A stretch of DNA of 64,000 bases from Roseithermus sacchariphilus (lineage in GTDB: Bacteria; Bacteroidota; Rhodothermia; Rhodothermales; MEBIC09517), in contig CP030158.1 in assembly GCA_003285105.1 (NCBI GenBank), positions 4,636,449 to 4,700,448 on the forward strand, written 5' to 3'. Shown piece by piece: positions 36,736-43,435 of this stretch. The notes beneath the pieces were generated by a model. It saw nothing but the letters and a program-made list of their open reading frames with translations, was not told the DNA's origin and searched no databases. The number at the start of each line of letters is the position of its first letter. Position 1 is the stretch's first letter. The position numbers and the translations under genes are program-made.

Positions 36736-39372
36736 GTGCCTGCCGCCTCGCTCCGCTGCCTCCTGCTCACCGCCGCCCTGCTCGGTATGTCGGCTCCCGG
36801 ATGCCACCCCCCCGACGACGCCCCTCCCCTCGCGCCCGGTATCCCGTATGACCTCGCCCGGGACCGCGCCGCCCGCATCGCCGACCTGCGCTACGACGTC
36901 GCGCTGACCATCCCGGAGCACCCGGACGAGCCCGTCACCGGCTCGCTCGTCGCCGCCTTCTCGCTCAACGACACGTCGCAGGCCCTGGCCTTCGACTTCC
37001 GGGCCGGCGACGACCAGGTGCACGCCGTCACGGCCAACGGCGAACCGATCGACGTCGCCGTGCGCAACGAGCACCTGATGATCCCCGCCGCCGCGCTACG
37101 CCTCGGCGCCAACCGCATCGCCATCGACTTCACCGCCGGCGACGGCTCGCTGAACCGGCGGGAGGACTACCTCTACACGCTCTTCGTCCCGGATCGGGCC
37201 TCCTACGCGTTGCCCGTCTTCGATCAGCCCGACCTGAAGGCCCGCTTCCGGCTGACGCTCGACGTCCCGGCTCGCTGGGTGGCCGTGGCCAACGCCCCGG
37301 AGGAAGCCATGGAGCGCCGCGGCCCCCGCCGCATCTACCGCTTCGCCGAAACCCGGCCGCTGCCGACCTACCTGTTCGCCTTCGCCGCCGGCGACTTCCA
37401 GATCGTCCGCGCCGAACGCGACGGCCGGCCGATGCGGCTGTTCCACCGGGAGACGGACCGCGCCCGCGTACGCCGCAACACCGCCGCCCTCTTCGACCTG
37501 CACGCGGCGGCGCTCCGCTGGCTGGAAGCCTACACCGGCATCCCCTACCCCTTCGCCAAATTCGACATGGTGCTCATCCCGTCCTTCCAGTTCGGCGGGA
37601 TGGAGCACCCCGGCAGCATCTTCTACCGGGCCGAAAGCCTCTTCCTCGACCGCACCCCCACGCAGAACCAGGCACTCGGGCGGGCCAGCCTCATCGCCCA
37701 CGAAACGGCCCACATGTGGTTCGGCAACCTCGTCACGATGCGCTGGTTCGACGACGTCTGGATGAAAGAGGTCTTCGCCAACTTCATGGCGGCCCGGATC
37801 GTCAACCCCTCGTTTCCCGAGATCGACCACGCGCTGCGGTTCTGGCTGGCCCACTACCCGGCCGCCTACGACGTCGAGCGCACCGAGGGCACCCACCCGA
37901 TCCGCCAGCCGCTGGACAACCTCAACGAGGCCGGCTCGCTCTACGGTGCCATCATCTACCAGAAGGCGCCCATCGTCATGCAGCAACTGGAGCGGATCGT
38001 GGGCGAGGACGCCTTCCGGAACGGCATCCGGGCCTACCTGAACACCTACGTCTACGGCAACGCCTCCTGGCCGGACCTGATCGCCTTCCTCGATGCGCGC
38101 ACCGAGGAGGACCTCACCGCCTGGAGCCGGCGATGGGTGGAGGAAGCCGGCCGCCCCGTCATCCGCACCGAGCGCGTGACGGCCCCGGACGGCCGCCTCC
38201 TCGCCGTGCGCCTGCACCAGGACGCCCCCGACGGCCGCCTGTGGACGCAGGCGCTGACGCTGGCCCTGGGCGACAGCTCCGGCCAGATCACCCGCACCCT
38301 CCGCCTGCACGACCGGGTCACGACCGTCTTCCTCGACTCCACCGCCGCCGGCACCGCCACCGGCACCGCCACCGGCACCGCCCCGGCCGACTCCGGCGCC
38401 GCCGCGTCCTCCCCCGCCTATGTGCTGCCGCTCGGCTACGGGCTGATGCAGCCGGACTCGACGACGCAGGCCTGGCTGCTGGAGCACCTCCCCACCATCC
38501 CCGACAACCAGACCCGGGCCGTCGCCTGGCTGACGCTGTGGGACGGCCTGCTCGAAGGCCGCATCGCGCCGGGACGCATGGCGATGCTGCTCCTCCGCGC
38601 CCTCCCCGCCGAACCCACCGAACTGCTCGCCCAGCGGATGCTCGGCGACCTGGAAACGCTCTACTGGCGCTACCTGCCCCCCGCCACCCGCACGACCCTC
38701 GCCCTGCCGGTCGAGGAGATGCTCTGGCGCGAGATCGTCCGCGACGGCCCCGCCTCGCGCAAGGCCGCTTTCTTCGCCACCTTCCGCGACATCGCCACCG
38801 GCGTCGACGCCATGGACCGCCTCTACCGGCTCTGGGACGACCTGCTCTCCGTCGATGGCCTGACGCTCTCCGAGAACGACCGGACCGACCTCGCGCTGTG
38901 GATGGCCCTGCAGGCCTACCCGGGCTGGACGGGCATCCTGGACGCACAGGCCGCCCGGATCACCAATCCCGACCGGCAGGCCCGCTTCGCCTTCCTCCGC
39001 CCGGCCGTCGACCCCGACCCGGCCGTGCGGGACAGCGTCTTCGCCAGCTTCGCCGACCCGGCCCACCGCCGGCAGGAAAACTGGGTGCTGGACGCGCTGC
39101 GCTACCTGAACCACCCGCTCCACGCCGACCATGCCGTGCGCTACCTGCGCCCCGGCCTGTCCCTCGTCGAAGCACTCCAGACCACCGGCACCATCTTCTT
39201 CCCCCGCCGCTTCCTGGACGCCCTCTTCAGCGGCCATACCAGCCCCGAAGCCACCGCCGTCATCCGCCAGTTCCTCGCGGATCACCCGGACTACCCGCCT
39301 CGCCTCCGCGGCAAGATCCTCCAGGCCGCCGACCCCGTCTTCCGCGCCGCCCGCATCCGAGACGAGGGGTGA
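36736..39372 (+). CDS. M1-family metallo-aminopeptidase (aminopeptidase N-like)
   Basis: An 878-residue zinc peptidase. It has the zinc site HETAH at 322-326 with the third ligand Glu345 (HExxH-x18-E, in WMKEVFANF). The substrate-binding GxMEN motif appears as GGMEHPG. The N-terminal beta domain and C-terminal helical ERAP-like domain (about 560-878) are present. The start is a GTG with a hydrophobic leader and a possible lipobox (SAPGC). A Thr/Gly/Ala insertion (TGTATGTA, about 540) comes from three 12-bp repeats. Its TGA lies in a GGTGAAG heptamer unit. It probably trims N-terminal residues in the periplasm. Confidence 0.94.
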   Translation: MPAASLRCLLLTAALLGMSAPGCHPPDDAPPLAPGIPYDLARDRAARIADLRYDVALTIPEHPDEPVTGSLVAAFSLNDTSQALAFDFRAGDDQVHAVTANGEPIDVAVRNEHLMIPAAALRLGANRIAIDFTAGDGSLNRREDYLYTLFVPDRASYALPVFDQPDLKARFRLTLDVPARWVAVANAPEEAMERRGPRRIYRFAETRPLPTYLFAFAAGDFQIVRAERDGRPMRLFHRETDRARVRRNTAALFDLHAAALRWLEAYTGIPYPFAKFDMVLIPSFQFGGMEHPGSIFYRAESLFLDRTPTQNQALGRASLIAHETAHMWFGNLVTMRWFDDVWMKEVFANFMAARIVNPSFPEIDHALRFWLAHYPAAYDVERTEGTHPIRQPLDNLNEAGSLYGAIIYQKAPIVMQQLERIVGEDAFRNGIRAYLNTYVYGNASWPDLIAFLDARTEEDLTAWSRRWVEEAGRPVIRTERVTAPDGRLLAVRLHQDAPDGRLWTQALTLALGDSSGQITRTLRLHDRVTTVFLDSTAAGTATGTATGTAPADSGAAASSPAYVLPLGYGLMQPDSTTQAWLLEHLPTIPDNQTRAVAWLTLWDGLLEGRIAPGRMAMLLLRALPAEPTELLAQRMLGDLETLYWRYLPPATRTTLALPVEEMLWREIVRDGPASRKAAFFATFRDIATGVDAMDRLYRLWDDLLSVDGLTLSENDRTDLALWMALQAYPGWTGILDAQAARITNPDRQARFAFLRPAVDPDPAVRDSVFASFADPAHRRQENWVLDALRYLNHPLHADHAVRYLRPGLSLVEALQTTGTIFFPRRFLDALFSGHTSPEATAVIRQFLADHPDYPPRLRGKILQAADPVFRAARIRDEG

Positions 39373-39393
39373 AGGGCGAAGGGCGGACGGGAC
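39368..39393 (+). repeat. Short GTCGAAG-type element with GCGGACGGGA signature
   Basis: Units GGTGAAG, GGCGAAG and GGCGGAC are followed by GGGAC. This is a truncated copy of the heptamer element. It overlaps the stop codon (TGA 39370-39372) of the M1 peptidase. Confidence 0.65.
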
Positions 39394-39435
39394 AGCACAT
39401 CCCGCACCCGCTCCCGGCCCCGCGCACGTCGCCCG

Positions 39436-40011
39436 TTACTTCGGCAGCGCCGGCTTCGTCACGCCGACGGGCTTCGCCGGCCTGGCGTCGGCGGCTTCGG
39501 GCCGGGCACCGGGACGCCGCCAGAGCGGGACGGACGAACACGGCTCTCCGTACATCAGCTTGCGCGCCACGCCCTGCAGCTTCTGCGTCGCCAGCATATA
39601 GGCATCGACCGGGACGGTACCGGTGCCGCAGCCTTTGATGACGACGATGCGGTCGCGGAACCGGCTCCAGTCCTCGGCTTCGAGGGCGCGGACGAAGTGG
39701 TCCCGCACGAGGTCGGCGCGGCGGCCGAAGGCGACGCTCCGGGCGATGCCGTGGAGCTTCGAGGCGATGAGCATGTAGGCCCACGTCGGCACGATGGCGT
39801 CGGCCGAGCAGTAGACGGCTACGTGCCGGCCGGCGTACGGCGCCCAGTCGTGCGCCCGGACGTGCTCGCGGAAGACCTTCTCGCGCAGGATCAGGCCCTC
39901 CACGAGGAACGGCGCGATGTCGAATTCGACGACCTCGCCGCCGTCCCACAGGTCGTCCAGGCTGTAGACGTCGATGTCGCTTTCGGCTACGCGGTTGGTG
40001 ATCGGCTCCAT
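39436..40011 (-). CDS. DUF2480 family protein
   Basis: A 191-residue soluble protein matching the Bacteroidota-specific DUF2480 family from its patterns: VYSLDDLWDGGEVVEFDIAPFLVEGLILREKVFR near the start, VAVYCSADAIVPTWAYMLI in the middle and VVIKGCGTGTVPVDAYML further on. Function is unknown to me; two Cys (in CSADA and CGTG) are notable. No signal peptide. The C-terminal 30 residues are Ala/Pro/Lys-rich. Downstream on the minus strand is a short heptamer element, and its own leader is a larger one. Confidence 0.85.
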   Translation of the reverse strand: MEPITNRVAESDIDVYSLDDLWDGGEVVEFDIAPFLVEGLILREKVFREHVRAHDWAPYAGRHVAVYCSADAIVPTWAYMLIASKLHGIARSVAFGRRADLVRDHFVRALEAEDWSRFRDRIVVIKGCGTGTVPVDAYMLATQKLQGVARKLMYGEPCSSVPLWRRPGARPEAADARPAKPVGVTKPALPK

Positions 40012-40019
40012 GGGGCTAT

Positions 40020-40156
40020 GTCGAGTGTCGAATGTCGAAGGTCGAAGGTCGAGTGTCGCATGGGGACCGGGGCGAAGGGCGGGGTTCGACGGTCGGGCTA
40101 CGGGACCGTTTTCCCGTCCGCCCTTCGCACGTCCGCCTTCGTCCTTCCCTTCAATG
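40020..40156. repeat. GTCGAAG heptamer element, inverted form
   Basis: Six perfect heptamers (40020-40061: GTCGAGT, GTCGAAT, GTCGAAG, GTCGAAG, GTCGAGT, GTCGCAT). A spacer of about 46 bp follows, then GTTTTCCCGTCCGCCCTTCG and related opposite-strand units to about 40156. It fills the intergenic region between two minus-strand genes and begins 8 bp from the DUF2480 start codon. Confidence 0.85.
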
Positions 40157-40185
40157 GCTCGCGCGCTGGTGTGTTGCCGGCCGAT

Positions 40186-41373
40186 CTACGCGGCCCGGGC
40201 CGCGGCCAGCCCCCGGTCCAGGTCGGCGCGGAGGTCGTCGATGTGTTCGAGGCCGATGGAGAGGCGGACCAGGCCCGGCGTGATGCCGACGGCGGCCCGC
40301 TCCTCCTCGGTGAGCTTCGAGTGGGTGGTCGATGCCGGGTGGGTGGCGATGCTGCGCGTATCGCCCAGGTTCGACGAGCGGGAGATCATCGTGAGGGCAT
40401 CCAGGAAGGCGAAGGCCGCCGCGTAGCCGCCGGCCAGTTCGAACGTGACCATGCTGCCGCCCTGCCGCATCTGCCGCCGGGCCAGTTCGTGCTGCGGGTG
40501 CGAGGGCAGGAACGGGTAGCGCACCCGCGTCACGCCGGGCTGGCCTTCGAGGAATTCGGCCACGGCCAGCGCATTGGCGCAATGCCGGTCCACCCGCACG
40601 GCGAGCGTCTCCAGGCTCTTCGAGAGGATCCAGCCGTGGAACGGCGACATCGCCGGGCCCGTGTGGCGCGCCATGAACCGCACCTCCTCGATCAGATCGG
40701 CCGCCCCGAGCACGGCCCCGCCGAGCACGCGCCCCTGCCCGTCGATCAGCTTCGTGGCCGAGTGGGTGACGAGGTCCGCACCGAATTCCGCCGGGTTCTG
40801 GAGGTACGGCGTGGCGAAGCAGTTGTCCACGTTCAGGATGGCGCTGTAGGCCACGGCCAGCGAACCGAGCCAGTCGAGGTCAGCCAGTTCGAGGCCGGGG
40901 TTCGAGGGCGTCTCCACGAACAGCATCCGCGTGTTCCCCCGCATGGCCCGTTCCCAGGCCGCCCGCGGCGCGCTCAGGTCCACCAGGGTGCAGGAGATCC
41001 CCCAGCGCGGGAGCAGCCGCGTCAGGATCTGGTGCGTCGAGCCGAAGAGCGAGCGCGAGGCGACGACGTGGTCGCCCTGGTTCAGGAACGCCGCCAGGCT
41101 GAGGAACATCGCCGCCATGCCCGAGGCCGTCGCCACGCCGTCCTCGACGCCTTCGAGCGCGCAGAGCTTACGCACGAACTCGTCCGTGTTGGGGTTGGCG
41201 TAGCGCGAGTAGACGTGGCCCTCGGCCTCGCCCGCGAAGAGCGCCCGTGCCTGCTCGGCATCGTCGAAGACGAAGCTGGAGGTGGCGAAGATGGGCACGC
41301 TGTGCTCGCGGTGCGCGCTGCGCTCGGCCTGGAGGCGGATCGCCTCGGTCTCGAAGTGCCGCTCGGGTGCCAT
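40186..41373 (-). CDS. Cys/Met metabolism PLP enzyme, probably O-succinylhomoserine sulfhydrylase
   Basis: A 395-residue type I PLP enzyme. It has the PLP lysine Lys208 in THSATKLIDGQGR, Asp183 in NVDNCFATPY, and the family motifs YSRYANPNTDEF, ETPSNPG and SIGLEHIDDL. Homology points to cystathionine gamma-synthase / MetZ enzymes acting on activated homoserine; MetZ is my best guess from the GQGRVLGG and the SRSSNLGDTRSIATHPAST patterns. It starts 2 bp past the TGA of the upstream OsmC gene (a GTG at 41379 overlapping that stop is an alternative), so the two are coupled. Confidence 0.93.
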   Translation of the reverse strand: MAPERHFETEAIRLQAERSAHREHSVPIFATSSFVFDDAEQARALFAGEAEGHVYSRYANPNTDEFVRKLCALEGVEDGVATASGMAAMFLSLAAFLNQGDHVVASRSLFGSTHQILTRLLPRWGISCTLVDLSAPRAAWERAMRGNTRMLFVETPSNPGLELADLDWLGSLAVAYSAILNVDNCFATPYLQNPAEFGADLVTHSATKLIDGQGRVLGGAVLGAADLIEEVRFMARHTGPAMSPFHGWILSKSLETLAVRVDRHCANALAVAEFLEGQPGVTRVRYPFLPSHPQHELARRQMRQGGSMVTFELAGGYAAAFAFLDALTMISRSSNLGDTRSIATHPASTTHSKLTEEERAAVGITPGLVRLSIGLEHIDDLRADLDRGLAAARAA

Positions 41374-41375
41374 GC

Positions 41376-41807
41376 TCACGCGTCCTCCGCCGCGGTCGCC
41401 ACGACCTCGACGCTGTGGGTGATCGTCGCCGTCGACTCCAGCATGCGGGCGACGGAGCAGTAGCGGGTCAGCGACAGCTGCGCCGCCCGCTCGGCCTTCT
41501 TCGGATCGACGTGGCCCAGCACGGTGTAGTGGATGTGGATGGCTTCGAAGACGGCCGGAACGGCATCGGCCCGCCGCGCCTCTACCCGCGCCCGCAGGCC
41601 TTCGACCGGCTGGCGCTGCTTCCGCAGGATGTGCTGGATATCGAGGCTGCTGCAACTCATCAACCCGGCCAGCACCAGTTGCATCGGCCGAAATCCTCGC
41701 TGCCGTCCCCCCTCGTCGGGGGAGGAATCGGTGTGGATCACCGTGCCGTCTTCGTTGCGGATCTCGTAGTGGATCAGGTCATCCAGGCTGCGTAACGTGA
41801 GGGTCAT
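41376..41807 (-). CDS. OsmC family protein
   Basis: A 143-residue protein with the OsmC fold pattern: GFRPMQLVLAGLMSCSSLDIQHILRKQ, with the first conserved Cys near residue 53, and SLTRYCSVARMLESTATITHSVEV with the second. OsmC/Ohr proteins use two Cys to reduce organic hydroperoxides. The variant spacing here resembles the group not assigned to peroxide resistance. The frame is open further upstream through the heptamer array (encoding repeated SSPKPAA), but the conserved domain begins at 41807. Cotranscribed with the MetZ-like gene. Confidence 0.88.
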   Translation of the reverse strand: MTLTLRSLDDLIHYEIRNEDGTVIHTDSSPDEGGRQRGFRPMQLVLAGLMSCSSLDIQHILRKQRQPVEGLRARVEARRADAVPAVFEAIHIHYTVLGHVDPKKAERAAQLSLTRYCSVARMLESTATITHSVEVVATAAEDA

Positions 41808-41826
41808 AAGGGGGCTTCTGGTTTTT

Positions 41827-42155
41827 GGCTGCTGGCTACTGGCTGCTGGCTTCGGGCTACTGGCTGCTGGCTTCGGGCTGCTGGCTACTGGCTTCGGGCT
41901 GCTGGCTTTTGGCTTCGGGCTGCTGGCTTTTAGCTTCGGGCTGCTGGCTTTTGGCTGCTGGCTACTGGCTGCTGGCTTCGGGCTGCTGGCTTTTGGCTTC
42001 GGGCTGCTGGCTTTTGGCTTCGGGCTACTGGCTGCTGGCTTCGGGCTGCTGGCTGCTGGCTTCGGGCTGCTGGCTGCTGGCTTCGGGCTGCTGGCTGCTG
42101 GCTTCGGGCTGCTGGCTGACGGCTGACAGCTGACAGCTGATCGCTGACGGCTCAC
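41827..42155. repeat. Array of 47 contiguous 7-bp repeats (GGCTNNN)
   Basis: The 329 bp divide exactly into 47 heptamers without a single slip. Main units are GGCTGCT, GGCTTCG, GGCTACT and GGCTTTT; the last units turn to GGCTGAC, AGCTGAC, AGCTGAT, CGCTGAC and GGCTCAC. Higher-order 14- and 21-bp patterns (GGCTGCT-GGCTGCT-GGCTTCG) are visible. Since 7 is not a multiple of 3 all frames read open, giving spurious ORFs on both strands. It lies between the cysteine desulfurase and OsmC genes and runs into the desulfurase 3' end. Confidence 0.95.
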
Positions 42156-43299
42156 AACCCGCAGCCGCTAACGCGGCGGCGCGGAACCGTTCGATGGCAT
42201 AGTCCACGTCCTCCCCGGTGGTGAAGCGGCCCATGCTGAGGCGGATGGTGGCCTCGGCCTCGGCCGGCGAGCGGCCCATGGCGGTGAGCACGTGGCTGGG
42301 CGTCCCGGAGCCGGAGGCACACGCGCTGCCGGTGGAGAGCGCCAGATCGCGGAGGTTCATCATGAGGTACTCCGCCGGGATCCTGCGGAACGTCAGGCTG
42401 GAGGTCTGCGGCAAGCGCTCGGCGCCGTCGCCGTTGATCTGCAGGCCGTCTCCCAGGTCCTCGCGGAGCGCGGCTTCGAGGCGGTCGCGCCAGGCGCGGA
42501 GGCGGCGCGCCTCGGCGGGTTGCTCCGACCGCGCCAGCTCCAGCGCCGCACCGAGGCCGACGATGCCCGGCGTGTTGAGCGTCCCCCCGCGCAGCCCCCG
42601 CTCCTGCCCGCCGCCGTCGAGCAGCGGCACGAGGCGGACGCGGGGGTTCCGCCGGCGCACGTACAGCGCCCCGACGCCCTTGGGCGCGTAGACCTTGTGG
42701 CCGGAGAGCACCAGCAGATCCACGTGCTCCACGCTCACCGGCACCTTGCCGACGGCCTGCGTGGCGTCCGTCATGAACAGAATGCCCCGGCGGCGCACCC
42801 GCTCGGCGAGGGCCTCGATGGGCTGGAGCACGCCCGTCTCGTTGTTGGCCCACATGATGCTGACGAGAATCGTCTCGTCCGTCAGCGCCGCCTCCAGCTC
42901 CTCCGGGTCGACCCGCCCCTGACCGTCGACCGGCAGGTACGTCACCCGGGCCCCCCGCCGCTCCAGCGCGCGGCAGGCGTCGAGCACGGCCTTGTGCTCC
43001 GTGGCCGCGGTGACGATGTGGCGGCCCTTGCCGGCATACGCCTCGGCCACGCCCTTGATCGCCGTGTTGATGCCCTCCGTCGCCCCGCTGGTGAAGTAGA
43101 TCTCCGCCGGGTCGGCCCCGAGCATCCCGGCCACCTCCTCGCGGGCCTGCTGCACCGCCTCGGCTGCCGTCCAGCCGAACGGGTGCGCGCTGCTGGACGG
43201 GTTGCCGAAATGCTGCGTGAAGTAGGGCACCATCCGCTCCAGCACCCGCTCGTCGACGGGCGTGGTGGCGTTGTAGTCGAAGTAGAGGAGACGCTGCAT
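42025..43299 (-). CDS. Cysteine desulfurase (NifS/IscS family)
   Basis: A 424-residue PLP enzyme providing sulfur for Fe-S clusters or thio-cofactors. It begins LLYFDYNATTPVDERVL. It has His102 in TEHKAVLDA, PLP lysine Lys202 in SGHKVYAPKG and active-site Cys327 in STGSACASGSGTPSHVL. The natural family sequence ends about residue 382 (RFRAAALAAAGC). The last 42 residues (PSAISCQLSAVSQQ then repeated PEASSQQ) are coded by the heptamer array and look like read-through. Start at 43299; an 8-bp inverted repeat (ACCATCGG 43303-43310, CCGATGGT 43331-43338) lies in its leader. Confidence 0.93.
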   Translation of the reverse strand: MQRLLYFDYNATTPVDERVLERMVPYFTQHFGNPSSSAHPFGWTAAEAVQQAREEVAGMLGADPAEIYFTSGATEGINTAIKGVAEAYAGKGRHIVTAATEHKAVLDACRALERRGARVTYLPVDGQGRVDPEELEAALTDETILVSIMWANNETGVLQPIEALAERVRRRGILFMTDATQAVGKVPVSVEHVDLLVLSGHKVYAPKGVGALYVRRRNPRVRLVPLLDGGGQERGLRGGTLNTPGIVGLGAALELARSEQPAEARRLRAWRDRLEAALREDLGDGLQINGDGAERLPQTSSLTFRRIPAEYLMMNLRDLALSTGSACASGSGTPSHVLTAMGRSPAEAEATIRLSMGRFTTGEDVDYAIERFRAAALAAAGCEPSAISCQLSAVSQQPEASSQQPEASSQQPEASSQQPEASSQ

Positions 43300-43341
43300 G
43301 GCACCATCGGGGCGTGAAACCCTGTACAAACCGATGGTCCG

Positions 43342-43419
43342 GGCCGCGGTTTCAGCCGCGGCCGGGGCGGCGCGGGCGCCGGACTCGGATCCCCATCCCC
43401 GTCCGTTCCCGCGCCGCCC
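43342..43419 (-). terminator. GC hairpins between TonB receptor and desulfurase genes
   Basis: A perfect 8-bp stem GGCCGCGG/CCGCGGCC with 6-nt loop (43342-43363) and a 12-bp inverted repeat GGGCGGCGCGGG/CCCGCGCCGCCC (43365-43376, 43408-43419) lie downstream of the iron-operon end (43436, minus strand). No T-tract follows either. They may end or stabilise the operon transcript. Confidence 0.4.
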
Positions 43420-43435
43420 GCGTCCGCGTGCGGCG

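Noticed and set aside
41797-42133. Plus-strand ORFs with repeated GFGLLAA or WLLASGC
   Set aside because: All frames of a 7-bp repeat are open; these are not genes.
41376-42155. OsmC gene with a 116-residue N-terminal SSPKPAA-repeat extension
   Set aside because: The extension is the translation of the heptamer array; the conserved domain and a good ATG start at 41807.
41827-42155. CRISPR-like array
   Set aside because: Units are 7 bp without spacers and no cas genes are present.
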